NCBI GenBank assembly: GCA_902762435.1
Contig: CACWOH010000005.1
Location: 1 to 64,000 of the forward strand
Source of the DNA: an uncultured Bacteroidia bacterium
GTDB taxonomy: Bacteria; Bacteroidota; Bacteroidia; Bacteroidales; UBA932
Direction of reading: 5' to 3'
Length of the DNA: 64,000 bases
Below the pieces are notes generated by a model. It had not been told where the DNA came from and ran no database searches. It saw only the letters and a program-made list of their open reading frames with translations. Below, piece after piece: positions 8,396 through 20,164 of this stretch. Positions within the stretch are counted from its first letter, which is position 1. Every line of letters begins with the position of its first letter. The position numbers and the translations under genes were made by a program.

Positions 8396-8451
8396 CCGTT
8401 TTTACCTTATATATGAAAGAGTATTTCCGGGTGAAAAAAGTGAAAAAAATA

Positions 8452-8482
8452 TTTGCATTATTAAAATTTCTTCTTAACTTGC
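8452..8482 (+). promoter_or_regulatory. Promoter of the glutamine synthetase leader
   Basis: TTTG (8452-8455), a spacer of exactly 19 nt, then TAACTTGC (8475-8482), one mismatch from TAnnTTTG. This is the best two-part Bacteroidota promoter match in the window. Transcription would begin near 8488, about 20 nt before the leader peptide. Confidence 0.7.
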
Positions 8483-8507
8483 ACCCGAGTTTTTGGTTAA
8501 GTAAGTA

Positions 8508-8582
8508 GTGAAACGCAATCGCAATAATCAGCAGAATCAGTCCTGGAACCAGCAGTCCCGGGTTGTTTCTCTGTGCGTATAA
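8508..8582 (+). CDS. Gln/Asn-rich leader peptide of glutamine synthetase
   Basis: A 24-codon reading frame starting with GTG and ending in TAA. Residues 4-16 read NRNNQQNQSWNQQ: ten of the 24 residues are Gln (5, all CAG) or Asn (5). It lies about 20 nt after the predicted transcription start and 50 nt before a 14-bp hairpin, itself upstream of the glutamine synthetase gene. Leader peptides rich in the end-product amino acid are the hallmark of ribosome-stalling attenuation. Scarce charged Gln-tRNA would stall the ribosome here and prevent the hairpin. There is no ATG start and no Shine-Dalgarno sequence, so translation is unproven. Confidence 0.6.
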   Translation: MKRNRNNQQNQSWNQQSRVVSLCV

Positions 8583-8631
8583 CTCCAGCCGTATGCGGCA
8601 CATTATTGAGAGAAAATAACAGATGATAATT

Positions 8632-8670
8632 GAGAGGCTGGTCCCGACGGGATCAGCCTCTCTCGCTTTT
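8632..8670 (+). terminator. Attenuator hairpin before glutamine synthetase
   Basis: A 14-bp stem (8632-8645 with 8649-8662, one G-T pair, loop GAC) is followed by TCGCTTTT. Its 5' arm contains GGCTGG (8636-8641), which can instead pair with CCAGCC at 8585-8590. The partly overlapping GCTGGT (8637-8642) can pair with ACCAGC at 8548-8553, inside the leader peptide. Mutually exclusive folds are therefore possible. The T run is short for a strong terminator. It lies 46 nt upstream of the gene. Confidence 0.6.
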
Positions 8671-8708
8671 CAAGGGTAACAGTTAGTTTAATTAATAGTG
8701 TATTTATC

Positions 8709-10881
<2,173 letters not shown>

Positions 10882-10883
<2 letters not shown>

Positions 10884-10902
10884 GGAGCGGTACTCCCTTT
10901 TT
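10882..10902 (+). terminator. Terminator after glutamine synthetase
   Basis: AGGGAG (10882-10887) and CTCCCT (10893-10898) form a 6-bp stem with loop CGGTA, running into TTTTT (10898-10902). It begins inside the stop codon. It may separate this transcript from gltB, possibly partially. Confidence 0.6.
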
Positions 10903-10938
10903 ATAGCGTTGGTTAGTAGAATTATCAGTTAGTAGTCA

Positions 10939-13900
10939 ATGTCTGACGGTTTATATAATCCGGCATCGGAACACGATGCCTGCGGGGTCGGTATGGTGGT
11001 AAACATCCGGGGCGACAAGACCCACGAGCTGGTGGACAACGCCCTGACCGTGCTCGAAAACATGAGCCACCGCGGCGCCGAGGGCGCGGACGGCAAGTCG
11101 GGCGACGGCGCCGGAATCATGCTGCAGATCCCGCACGAATTCATACTCCTGCAGGGCATCCCCGTCCCGGAAAAAGGACGCTACGGCACCGGCCTGGTGT
11201 TCCTGCCCAAGGAAACGGCCAAGCGGGAGCGCATCCTGGACTGCATCAGGAACGAAGTCGAACACGAGGGCTGCGTGCTCAGCCACGTCCGCGAGGTGCC
11301 GGTGAACTCCGCCTGCCTCGGCGAAGAGGCGGCGAAGGGCGAACCCTTCACGGTGCAGATCTTCGTGACGAGTGCGGAATTCATCGAGGAGGCGGACTTC
11401 GAGCGCAAACTATACCGCATCCGCAAACACGTTGAAAGGCTGGGGGAGGACGGCTACATCTGCTCCTTGTCCACACGCAACATCGTGTACAAGGGCATGC
11501 TCACCAGCCGCCAGCTGCGAGAGTATTATACCGACCTCACGAGCCAGTGGTTCACGAGCGCGATGGCGATCGTCCACTCCCGCTTCTCCACGAACACCTT
11601 CCCGCAATGGAGCCTGGCCCAGCCCTTCCGCATGCTCTGCCACAACGGCGAGATCAACACCATCCGGGGCAACCGGAGCTGGATGCAGGCCCGCCAGAGC
11701 GTGCTGAACTCGGGGGCGCTGGGCGATATCAGCGACATCACGCCCATCATCCAGCCGGATATGAGCGACTCGGCCAGCTTGGACAACGCGCTGGAATTCC
11801 TGACCCGGAGCGGGCTCAGCCTGCCGCAGGCCGTCTCCGTGCTGATGCCGGAGAGTTTTGACGGCACGAATCCCATTTCGGAGGACCTGCGCGCCTTCTA
11901 TGAATACCACTCCATCCTGATGGAGCCCTGGGACGGTCCGGCCACGCTGCTCTTCAGCGACGGCCGTTACGCCGGCGGCATCCTGGACCGCAACGGCCTG
12001 CGTCCCGGCCGCTACACCATCACCAAGCGCGGCATGCTGGTCGTCGCGAGCGAGGTGGGCGTGTTGGACTTCGACCCCACTGAAATCGAGTGCAAGGGCC
12101 GCCTGGAACCGGGCAAGATGCTGCTGGTGGACACCAAGGAAGGAAAGATATGGTACGACGCCGAGATCAAGGAACAGCTGGCCAGGGAGCATCCCTACCG
12201 CAAGTGGCTGGCCGCGGGACGCATCCAGCTGGAAGACCTGCACAGCGGCCGCCGGATCGAGCACAACGAAGCCGACCTGCTGCACAAGGAACTCCTGTTC
12301 GGCTGCACGGCGGAAGATGTGGAAAACTGCCTCAAGCCGATGTGCCTGCGGGGCATCGAGGCAACCTCTTCAATGGGTAACGATACGCCGCTGGCCGTGC
12401 TGACGGAACGTCCGCAGAGTTTCTTCAACTATTTCCGGCAGCAATTCGCCCAGGTGACCAACCCGCCCATCGACTCCATCCGTGAGCAGATGGTGATGTC
12501 GCTGTTCGAGTACATCGGACGCGTGGGGACCGGCATCCTGACCCCGGACGAAGAGAACTGCAAGATGGTCCGCCTGCCGCACCCGATCCTGACCAATACG
12601 CAGCTGGACCTGCTCTGCAACATCCGGTACAAGGGCTTCAACACCGTCAAGCTGCCCATCCTGTTCGAATGTGCGGCGGATTCCGCCGCCGCGGCGTCGA
12701 ACCTTCGCCGGGCCCTGAGCAACCTCTGCCGCAAGGCGGAAAAGTGCGTGGACGACGGTGTGAACTACATCATCCTGTCCGACCGTGAGGTGGATGAGAC
12801 CCACGCCCCGATCCCCTCGCTGCTGGCCGTGAGTGCGGTGCATCATCACCTGATCGCCACCGGCAAGCGCGTGCAGACGGCGCTGATCGTCGAGAGCGGG
12901 GAAATCCGCGAGACGATGCATGCCGCACTGCTGCTCGGTTACGGCGCCTCGGCCATCAACCCGTATCTGTCCTTCGCCATCATCTCCAGCCTGGCGCACG
13001 GCGGTAAACTGCAGTTGAACTACGCCACGGCCCGCACCAATTACATCGAAGCGATGAAGAAGGGCCTGCTGAAGATCATGGCCAAGATGGGCATCTCCAC
13101 CATCCGCTCCTACCGCGGGGCCAAGATCTTCGAGAGCATCGGCCTGGAAGAGGGACTGCTGCGCGAATACTTCGGCACGGAGACCTCGACCATCGGCGGC
13201 ATCGGCCTGGAGACCATCGCCCGTGACGCGATGTGGTTCCATGCACAGGCTTATAAGGACGCTCCCACGACGGACTTCCTGCCCAACGTCGGGCAGTTCC
13301 ATTACCGTAAGGGTGGTATCCCGCATGCGTGGAATCCCGAGACGATCTCCACCCTGCAGATTGCTACGCGCCTGGGCAGTTATAAGAAATTCAAGGAATT
13401 CTCTGCTGCCGTGGACGGCAAGGAGGACCTCATCTTCCTGCGCGACCTGCTGGACTTCAAGCGGGGCAAAGCCGTTCCCATCGACGAGGTGGAGAGCGTG
13501 GAAGACATCGTCCGTCGCTTCGTGGTCAGCGCCATGAGTTTCGGTGCGCTGAGCATCGAGGCCCACGAGGCCATCGCGCTGGCGATGAACCGCCTGGGCG
13601 CACGCTCGAACACCGGCGAGGGCGGGGAAGACAGTGCCCGCTACCACAGCGACGTGGACGGCGTCTCGCTGTCCAGCAAGACCAAGCAGGTGGCTTCCGG
13701 ACGCTTCGGCGTCACGGCGGAATACCTCGTCAACGCCGAGGAAATCCAGATCAAGGTCGCCCAGGGCGCCAAGCCCGGCGAGGGCGGCCAGCTGCCGGGA
13801 TTCAAGGTCAACGCCATCATCGCGAAGACCCGCAACTCCATCCCGGGCATTACCCTGATTTCCCCGCCGCCGCACCACGACATCTACTCCATCGAAGACC

Positions 13901-15417
13901 TCTCCCAACTGATCTTCGACCTCAAGAACGTCAATCCGGCCGCCGCCATCAGCGTGAAGCTGGTGTCGGAAAGCGGCGTGGGCACGATCGCCGCCGGCGT
14001 GGCGAAAGCCAAGGCCGACCTGATCGTCGTGTCCGGCGCCGAGGGCGGCACGGGTGCCTCTCCCGCCTCCTCGATGCGCTTCGCGGGCATCAGCCCGGAA
14101 ATCGGCCTCGCCGACGCCCAGCAGACGCTGGTGCGCAACGGCCTTCGCAGCCACGTGCGCCTGCAGGTGGACGGCCAGATCAAGACCGGACGGGACGTCA
14201 TCCTGCTCGCGCTGCTGGGCGCCGACGAATTCGGCTTCGGCACCCTGCCGCTGATTGTCCTGGGCTGCGTAATGATGCGCAAGTGCAGCCTGAACACCTG
14301 TCCCACGGGCGTAGCCACGCAGGATCCCGAACTGCGCAAGCACTTCCTCGGCAAGGCGGACTATCTGGTGAACTACTTCACCTACCTGGCACAGGAGGTA
14401 CGCGAATACCTCTCGGAAATGGGCTTTACGAAGCTTTCCGACATCGTCGGGCATACCGAGCTGCTGGTGCGCAAGACTGCCGCGCCGGCCTCCAAGGCCG
14501 CCCGCGTGGACCTGTCCCGGCTGCTGTTCCGGGAGGAAGGGGCCTGCTGCTGGGCCGGCGAGGCGCTGCATGCGCTCCCGCCGGTACGCGACATCGAGAT
14601 CATCAAGGCTGCGCAGCCTGCCATCGAATGGAAGGAGGAAATCAGCCTGGAGTATCCGATCGCCAACACCGACCGGGCCGTGTGTACGATGCTCAGCGGC
14701 CGGATCGCCGCCAAGTACGGCGCCGAAGGCCTGCCGGATTCCACCATCAACATCAAGTTCAAGGGTTCGGCCGGGCAAAGCTTCTGCGCCTTCCTCGCGG
14801 GCGGCGTGAACGTGCGCCTGGAAGGTGAGGCCAACGATTACGTGGGCAAGGGCCTGAGCGGCGGCCGGGTGGCCATCCGGCCGTCTTCACGTGCGACCTT
14901 CAAGGCGGAGGAGAATATCATCGCGGGCAACACCTGCCTGTACGGAGCCACGGGCGGCGAGATGTATATTGCCGGCCGGGCGGGGCAGCGTTTTGCCGTC
15001 CGCAATTCCGGCGCGCGCGCCGTCGTCGAAGGCGCGGGCGACCATTGCTGCGAATACATGACCGGCGGACGCGTGGTCGTCCTGGGGCCCGTGGGACGCA
15101 ACTTCGCCGCCGGTATGTCCGGAGGCATGGCCTATGTCTATGACCCGGAGCACGTGTTCGACTACTACTGCAACCTCGACATGGTCGAGATCTCGCTGGT
15201 GGACGACAAGCTGGACCGCAAGGAACTGCACGAACTGATCCGCCAGCACTACCTCTACACCGGATCCGCCCACGCCCGGACGCTGCTGGACGACTGGACC
15301 CGTTCCGTGGACGACTTCATCAAGGTCATCCCGATCGAATACAAGCACGTCCTCGAGCAGGAGCGCCTGCGCGCCCTGGAGGAAAAGATGCAGCAGCACC
15401 TCCAAATCCAATACTGA
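10939..15417 (+). CDS. gltB: Glutamate synthase, large subunit
   Basis: A 1492-residue protein of the usual length. It begins with a 14-residue propeptide that ends before C15 (EHDACGVGMV), the N-terminal nucleophile of the class II glutaminase domain (15-~410). A central domain, an FMN-binding synthase domain (about 800-1190, with EGGTGASPASSM and the Fe-S cluster cysteines in CVMMRKCSLNTCPTGVATQ) and the C-terminal GXGXG beta-helix domain follow. It moves the amide nitrogen of glutamine to 2-oxoglutarate, making two glutamates. gltD starts 6 nt after its stop, so both are cotranscribed. Confidence 0.96.
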   Translation: MSDGLYNPASEHDACGVGMVVNIRGDKTHELVDNALTVLENMSHRGAEGADGKSGDGAGIMLQIPHEFILLQGIPVPEKGRYGTGLVFLPKETAKRERILDCIRNEVEHEGCVLSHVREVPVNSACLGEEAAKGEPFTVQIFVTSAEFIEEADFERKLYRIRKHVERLGEDGYICSLSTRNIVYKGMLTSRQLREYYTDLTSQWFTSAMAIVHSRFSTNTFPQWSLAQPFRMLCHNGEINTIRGNRSWMQARQSVLNSGALGDISDITPIIQPDMSDSASLDNALEFLTRSGLSLPQAVSVLMPESFDGTNPISEDLRAFYEYHSILMEPWDGPATLLFSDGRYAGGILDRNGLRPGRYTITKRGMLVVASEVGVLDFDPTEIECKGRLEPGKMLLVDTKEGKIWYDAEIKEQLAREHPYRKWLAAGRIQLEDLHSGRRIEHNEADLLHKELLFGCTAEDVENCLKPMCLRGIEATSSMGNDTPLAVLTERPQSFFNYFRQQFAQVTNPPIDSIREQMVMSLFEYIGRVGTGILTPDEENCKMVRLPHPILTNTQLDLLCNIRYKGFNTVKLPILFECAADSAAAASNLRRALSNLCRKAEKCVDDGVNYIILSDREVDETHAPIPSLLAVSAVHHHLIATGKRVQTALIVESGEIRETMHAALLLGYGASAINPYLSFAIISSLAHGGKLQLNYATARTNYIEAMKKGLLKIMAKMGISTIRSYRGAKIFESIGLEEGLLREYFGTETSTIGGIGLETIARDAMWFHAQAYKDAPTTDFLPNVGQFHYRKGGIPHAWNPETISTLQIATRLGSYKKFKEFSAAVDGKEDLIFLRDLLDFKRGKAVPIDEVESVEDIVRRFVVSAMSFGALSIEAHEAIALAMNRLGARSNTGEGGEDSARYHSDVDGVSLSSKTKQVASGRFGVTAEYLVNAEEIQIKVAQGAKPGEGGQLPGFKVNAIIAKTRNSIPGITLISPPPHHDIYSIEDLSQLIFDLKNVNPAAAISVKLVSESGVGTIAAGVAKAKADLIVVSGAEGGTGASPASSMRFAGISPEIGLADAQQTLVRNGLRSHVRLQVDGQIKTGRDVILLALLGADEFGFGTLPLIVLGCVMMRKCSLNTCPTGVATQDPELRKHFLGKADYLVNYFTYLAQEVREYLSEMGFTKLSDIVGHTELLVRKTAAPASKAARVDLSRLLFREEGACCWAGEALHALPPVRDIEIIKAAQPAIEWKEEISLEYPIANTDRAVCTMLSGRIAAKYGAEGLPDSTINIKFKGSAGQSFCAFLAGGVNVRLEGEANDYVGKGLSGGRVAIRPSSRATFKAEENIIAGNTCLYGATGGEMYIAGRAGQRFAVRNSGARAVVEGAGDHCCEYMTGGRVVVLGPVGRNFAAGMSGGMAYVYDPEHVFDYYCNLDMVEISLVDDKLDRKELHELIRQHYLYTGSAHARTLLDDWTRSVDDFIKVIPIEYKHVLEQERLRALEEKMQQHLQIQY

Positions 15418-15423
15418 CGCCTT

Positions 15424-16776
15424 ATGGGAGACTACAAAGCATTTTTGACGATACCCCGCAAGGAGGCCGGCTACCGGCCGGTGCGTGACCGCATCCAGGA
15501 TTTCGGGGAAGTGGAGCAGACGCTCAACGAAGGCGACCGCCGTCTCCAGGCGTCCCGCTGCATGGATTGCGGCGTGCCGTTCTGCAACTGGGCGTGCCCG
15601 CTGGGCAACCGTCCGCCCGAGTGGAATGACGCCGTGTTCAACGGGGATTTCGAGCTGGCCTACCGCCTGCTCAACGCCACCAACGACTTCCCGGAGTTCA
15701 CCGGACGTGTGTGCCCGGCGCTCTGCGAGAAGGCCTGCGTGCTGAACCTCACGATGCACCAGCCCACCACCAACCGCGAGAACGAGGCGGCCATCACGGA
15801 GATCGCTTATCGCGAGAACTATGTCCGGCCCGTGAGTCCGGAGCGCAACGGCTGCAAGGTGGCCGTGATCGGCGCCGGCCCTGCGGGGCTTGCCGCTGCG
15901 AATCGGCTCAACCGGATGGGCTACACCTTGACGGTCTTCGAGAAGAACGAAAAGGCCGGCGGCCTGCTTCGTTTCGGCATTCCGAATTTCAAGCTCAACA
16001 AAAAGGTCATCGACCGCCGCATCACCCTGATGGAAGCGGAGGGAATCATCTTCCGCTACGGCGAAGAAGTGGCGCCGGACGCCCTCCCGAAGGGCTTTGA
16101 CGCCTACGTCATCGCTACCGGAACGCCTGCGGCGCGCGACCTGAGCGTGCCCGGGCGCGAACTGAAGGGCGTCTATTTCGCCCTCGACCTGCTTGCCCAG
16201 CAGAACCGTGTGCTGTACGGCGCCGAAGTGGATGCCGCGCAACGCGTAAGTTGCAAAGGCAAGGACGTCCTGGTGATCGGCGGTGGCGACACCGGCTCCG
16301 ACTGCATCGGCACGGCGCACCGCCAGGGCTGCAAGTCCGTGATGCAGATCGAGATCATGCCCAAACCGCCCGTGGGACCGGATGATCCGGCGAATCCCTG
16401 GCCGCTCTGGCCGCGTACGCTCAAGACCTCCTCCTCCCACGAAGAAGGCTGCGAGCGCCGCTGGAGCATCAACACCCTCCGTTTCCTTGGAGAAAAAGGC
16501 AAACTGACCGGCGTGGAGATCCAGCCCATTGACTGGAAACCCAACCCGGATGGCGGACGGCCCGTCATGGTCCCCGCAGGTGACCCGGAAGTGGTCAAGG
16601 CGGACATCGTCCTGCTGGCGATGGGTTTCCTGAAGCCGCAGCTGCCCGAGGTGGGGGAGAACGTCTTCTTCGCCGGCGACGTGCAGAGCGGCGCATCGCT
16701 GGTCGTCCGCGCGATGGCTTCCGGCCACGCGGCCGCCGAAGCCCTGGATGCATATTGCAAAAAGTTGGGAAAATGA
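15424..16776 (+). CDS. gltD: Glutamate synthase, small subunit
   Basis: A 450-residue flavoprotein that feeds NADPH electrons to GltB. The N-terminal part has two cysteine clusters for 4Fe-4S centres (CMDCGVPFCNWACPLGN and CPALCEKACVLN). VIGAGPAGLAAANRL is the FAD-binding fold and VLVIGGGDTGSDC the NAD(P)H-binding fold. It sits 6 nt after gltB, and its stop overlaps the pyrG start, so gltB, gltD and pyrG are transcriptionally and probably translationally coupled. Confidence 0.96.
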   Translation: MGDYKAFLTIPRKEAGYRPVRDRIQDFGEVEQTLNEGDRRLQASRCMDCGVPFCNWACPLGNRPPEWNDAVFNGDFELAYRLLNATNDFPEFTGRVCPALCEKACVLNLTMHQPTTNRENEAAITEIAYRENYVRPVSPERNGCKVAVIGAGPAGLAAANRLNRMGYTLTVFEKNEKAGGLLRFGIPNFKLNKKVIDRRITLMEAEGIIFRYGEEVAPDALPKGFDAYVIATGTPAARDLSVPGRELKGVYFALDLLAQQNRVLYGAEVDAAQRVSCKGKDVLVIGGGDTGSDCIGTAHRQGCKSVMQIEIMPKPPVGPDDPANPWPLWPRTLKTSSSHEEGCERRWSINTLRFLGEKGKLTGVEIQPIDWKPNPDGGRPVMVPAGDPEVVKADIVLLAMGFLKPQLPEVGENVFFAGDVQSGASLVVRAMASGHAAAEALDAYCKKLGK

Positions 16777-18386
16777 TGAATACCAAGTACATCTTTATCA
16801 CGGGCGGTGTGGTTTCTTCCCTCGGGAAAGGAATCATCTCCGCCAGCATCGGCAAACTGCTGCAGGCGCGCGGATTCAAGGTGACCATCCAGAAGTTCGA
16901 CCCCTACATCAACATCGATCCGGGCACGCTCAATCCCTACGAGCACGGCGAATGCTACGTAACCGCCGACGGGATGGAAACCGACCTGGACCTGGGGCAC
17001 TACGAGCGTTTCACGGGCATCCGTACTACGCGCGAGAATTCCATCACAACCGGCCGCATCTACAAGACGGTCATCGACCGCGAGCGCCGGGGCGACTACC
17101 TCGGCAAGACCATCCAGGTGGTGCCCCATATCACCGACGAGATCAAGCGCCGCATGCTGCGGCAGGACGTGAAAGGGGAAGAGCTGGACTTCGTGATCAC
17201 GGAAGTGGGCGGCACCATCGGCGACATCGAGAGCGCCCCCTTCATGGAGGCCATCCGGCAGTTGCGCTGGCAGCTGGGCCGCGACGCCGTGTGCGTGCAT
17301 TTGACTTACGTACCCTACCTGAAGGCTGCCGAGGAACTGAAAACCAAGCCCACACAGCACTCCGTCAAGGAACTGCAGGGAATGGGCATCCAGCCCGACA
17401 TCCTCGTGCTCCGCACCGAACGCCACCTCGACGATGCCTTGCGCATGAAGGTCGCCTCGTTCTGCAACGTGGACCTGGAGTGCGTCGTGCAGAGCGAAGA
17501 CCTGCCGAGCATCTATGAAGTGCCCGTCAACATGCAGCGGCAGGGTTTGGACGCCGCCATCCTGCGCAAGATCGGCATCCCTGTCGGAGAAACGCCGGCA
17601 ATGGCCTCCTGGCATGCTTTCCTGGAGAAGCAGCGCGGTGCCCGGCGGGAGGTGCACGTGGCCCTCGTCGGCAAATACGACCTGCAGGATGCCTATAAGA
17701 GCATCCGCGAGAGCCTGAACCTGGCCGGCATCTACGACGGGGTGAAGGTGAAGGCGCACTTCGTCGGAAGCCAGGGGATTACGAAGGAGAACGTGGCGGA
17801 GCAGCTCGCCGGGATGGCCGGCGTGGTGATCTGCCCGGGCTTCGGCCAGCGGGGCATCCCGGGGAAGATCATCGCCGCGGAATACGCCCGTACGCACGAC
17901 GTGCCCTGTTTCGGCATCTGCCTCGGCATGCAGATGATGGTGATCGAGTTCGCCCGGGACGTCCTGGGCCTGACGGACGCCGACAGCACGGAGGTGAACC
18001 CCAAGACGGCGCACAACGTCATTGACCTGATGGAGGAGCAGAAGGATATCACCCAGATGGGCGGCACGATGCGGCTCGGGGAGTATCCCTGCGAGCTGCG
18101 TGCCGGCAGCCGGGCGCGGGAAGCATATGGCGGGAAGGCTTCCGTCCGGGAGCGTCACCGCCACCGCTACGAGTTCAACAACCGCTACCGGGAGGAATAC
18201 GGAAAGGCCGGCATGCAGTGCGTGGGGGTGAATCCGGACGCCGACCTGGTCGAGATCGTGGAGATTCCGGACCTCCGCTGGTACATCGGAACGCAGTTCC
18301 ATCCCGAGTATGCCTCGACGGTGCTGCATCCGCATCCGCTGTTCATGAGTTTCGTCAAAGCCTGCATCGAGTATGGAGACGCTTAA
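16773..18386 (+). CDS. pyrG: CTP synthase
   Basis: A 537-residue enzyme making CTP from UTP with ATP and glutamine. The amidoligase domain (1-~270) opens with NTKYIFITGGVVSSLGKGI. The class I glutaminase domain has the nucleophile Cys in CFGICLGMQ and the His/Glu pair in FHPEY. I start it at the ATG overlapping the gltD stop (16773). The next ATG at 16776 gives a protein one residue shorter and equally plausible. Its last 14 nt overlap the start of the following amidotransferase gene. Confidence 0.95.
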   Translation: MMNTKYIFITGGVVSSLGKGIISASIGKLLQARGFKVTIQKFDPYINIDPGTLNPYEHGECYVTADGMETDLDLGHYERFTGIRTTRENSITTGRIYKTVIDRERRGDYLGKTIQVVPHITDEIKRRMLRQDVKGEELDFVITEVGGTIGDIESAPFMEAIRQLRWQLGRDAVCVHLTYVPYLKAAEELKTKPTQHSVKELQGMGIQPDILVLRTERHLDDALRMKVASFCNVDLECVVQSEDLPSIYEVPVNMQRQGLDAAILRKIGIPVGETPAMASWHAFLEKQRGARREVHVALVGKYDLQDAYKSIRESLNLAGIYDGVKVKAHFVGSQGITKENVAEQLAGMAGVVICPGFGQRGIPGKIIAAEYARTHDVPCFGICLGMQMMVIEFARDVLGLTDADSTEVNPKTAHNVIDLMEEQKDITQMGGTMRLGEYPCELRAGSRAREAYGGKASVRERHRHRYEFNNRYREEYGKAGMQCVGVNPDADLVEIVEIPDLRWYIGTQFHPEYASTVLHPHPLFMSFVKACIEYGDA

Positions 18387-20118
18387 ACACGAGTGCGGCG
18401 TGGCGATGATCCGCCTGCTGAAACCGCTCTCTTACTATGAGCGGAAATACGGCACGTCCCGATACGGCCTGGAAAAACTGTACCTGATGATGGAGAAGCA
18501 GCACAACCGCGGGCAGGAAGGCGCCGGGCTGGCCTATGTGGACCTGGAAGCGGAAGTGGGTACGGAGTACATGTTCCGCGAGCGGGCGGAAGGACCGGAC
18601 GCCATTACGGAGATTTTCAAGCGGGTGTCGGCCCCGGCACGCGCCCAGCTGTATATGGGCCACCTTCGTTATTCCACTACCGGGAAAAGCGGACTGACCT
18701 ACGTCCATCCTTACCTGCGGCGCAACAACTGGCGGGCGAAGAACCTCTGCCTGTGCGGGAACTTCAACATGACCAACATCGATGAGGTATTCCGTTTCCT
18801 GACCGCGCAGGGGCAGTCTCCCCGGCTGTACGGCGATGCGTACATCACCCTAGAACTGATGGGTCACCGGTTGGACCGCGAGGTGGAGCGGCTCTTCGAC
18901 GAAGCCACGGACAAGGGACTGGAGCGGCTCGACCTCACGCGTTACATCGACGACCATATCTGCATGGCCAACGTGCTGCGTTCCACGATGTCGCACTACG
19001 ACGGCGGGTACGTGATGTGCGGGCTCACCGGCAGCGGCGAGATGTTCGCCGTGCGTGACCCCTGGGGCATCCGGCCCGCTTTCTATTACCGGGACGACGA
19101 GATCGTGGCGCTGGCCAGTGAGCGTCCCGTGCTGCAGACTACCTTCAACCTGGAGGCCGCGGATATCTGCGAACTCCTGCCCGGAGAGGCCCTGATCGTG
19201 CGGAAAAAGGGGGAGAGTGTGCTGGAGCAGATCCTGCCCGCGCAAAAGCTGAGCGCCTGCTCGTTCGAACGGATATACTTCAGCCGCGGCTCCGACCGGG
19301 ATATCTACCGGGAGCGCAAGCGGCTTGGAGAGCAGCTCACGGAACCCGTCCTGCAGGCCGTCGGAGGCGACGTCGCGCACACGGTCTTTTCCTATATCCC
19401 CAATACGGCGGAAGTCGCTTTCCATGGGCTTACGGACGGGATGCGGCGCCTTGATCACGACGTGCGCATCGAGAAAGTCGTGTGGAAAGACATCAAGCTC
19501 CGCACGTTCATCACGGAAGGTTCGGAACGGAACGACCTGGCGGCACACGTTTACGATGTCACGTACGGCTCGCTCGTTCCGCATGAAGACAATCTGGTCG
19601 TCATAGACGATTCGATCGTGCGCGGAACCACCCTGCGGGAGAGCATATTCAAGATCCTGGACCGCCTGCATCCCAGGAAGATCGTGATGGTATCCAGCTC
19701 CCCCCAGATCCGCTATCCGGACTACTACGGGATCGACATGTCGCACCTGGAGGAACTCTGCGCCTTCCGCGCGGCCATCGCGCTGATCCGGGATTGCGGC
19801 ATGCAGCAGCGGATCGCCGACGTGTACCGGGCCTGCAAGGCATATCCCGCGGCGGCGAATCACGTGCAGGAGATTTATGCTCCGTTTACTGTCAAGCAGA
19901 TCAATGCCAAGATCGTTGAGATGCTCCGGCCGGAAGGGATGCAGGCCCCGGTCGAGCTGGTTTTCCAAAGCGTCGAGGGCCTCCACCGCGCCTGCCCCGA
20001 CCATCCCGGTGACTGGTATTTTACCGGGAATTATCCGACGCCCGGAGGTGTCCGCCTCTGCAATGAGGCATTCGTGAACTACGTTGAGAATGTAATGGGA
20101 TTCCAATTGCAACTGTAG
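18373..20118 (+). CDS. PurF-like glutamine phosphoribosyltransferase (long form)
   Basis: A 581-residue protein with a class II glutaminase domain (HECGVAMIRLL, nucleophile C8) and a phosphoribosyltransferase domain with the PRPP loop VVIDDSIVRGTT and the PurF signature CSFERIYFSRGSD. Standard PurF is about 470 residues. The extra length is in inserts, such as RRNNWRAKNLCLCGNFNMTN, and a C-terminal tail that includes HPGDWYFTGNYPTPGG. The nucleophile is preceded by seven residues, so processing or an internal start is needed for it to be N-terminal. It is either the organism's PurF or a paralogue with another amine acceptor. It overlaps pyrG by 14 nt. Confidence 0.85.
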   Translation: METLKHECGVAMIRLLKPLSYYERKYGTSRYGLEKLYLMMEKQHNRGQEGAGLAYVDLEAEVGTEYMFRERAEGPDAITEIFKRVSAPARAQLYMGHLRYSTTGKSGLTYVHPYLRRNNWRAKNLCLCGNFNMTNIDEVFRFLTAQGQSPRLYGDAYITLELMGHRLDREVERLFDEATDKGLERLDLTRYIDDHICMANVLRSTMSHYDGGYVMCGLTGSGEMFAVRDPWGIRPAFYYRDDEIVALASERPVLQTTFNLEAADICELLPGEALIVRKKGESVLEQILPAQKLSACSFERIYFSRGSDRDIYRERKRLGEQLTEPVLQAVGGDVAHTVFSYIPNTAEVAFHGLTDGMRRLDHDVRIEKVVWKDIKLRTFITEGSERNDLAAHVYDVTYGSLVPHEDNLVVIDDSIVRGTTLRESIFKILDRLHPRKIVMVSSSPQIRYPDYYGIDMSHLEELCAFRAAIALIRDCGMQQRIADVYRACKAYPAAANHVQEIYAPFTVKQINAKIVEMLRPEGMQAPVELVFQSVEGLHRACPDHPGDWYFTGNYPTPGGVRLCNEAFVNYVENVMGFQLQL

Positions 20119-20164
20119 TAGGTAATAGTTCTATAAACAATTAATTATAAGGAACTTGCGAAAT

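Noticed and set aside
8379-8603. 74-codon minus-strand frame upstream of nadE
   Set aside because: It covers the plus-strand promoter, leader peptide and nadE promoter, has no domain, and its sequence reads as translated AT-rich regulatory DNA.
8593-8619. Second mini-frame (8 codons) in the glutamine synthetase leader
   Set aside because: No Gln or Asn codons, too short to judge, and it lies between the leader peptide and the hairpin.
12370-14778. 802-codon minus-strand frame opposite gltB
   Set aside because: Antisense shadow; gltB is unmistakable on the plus strand.
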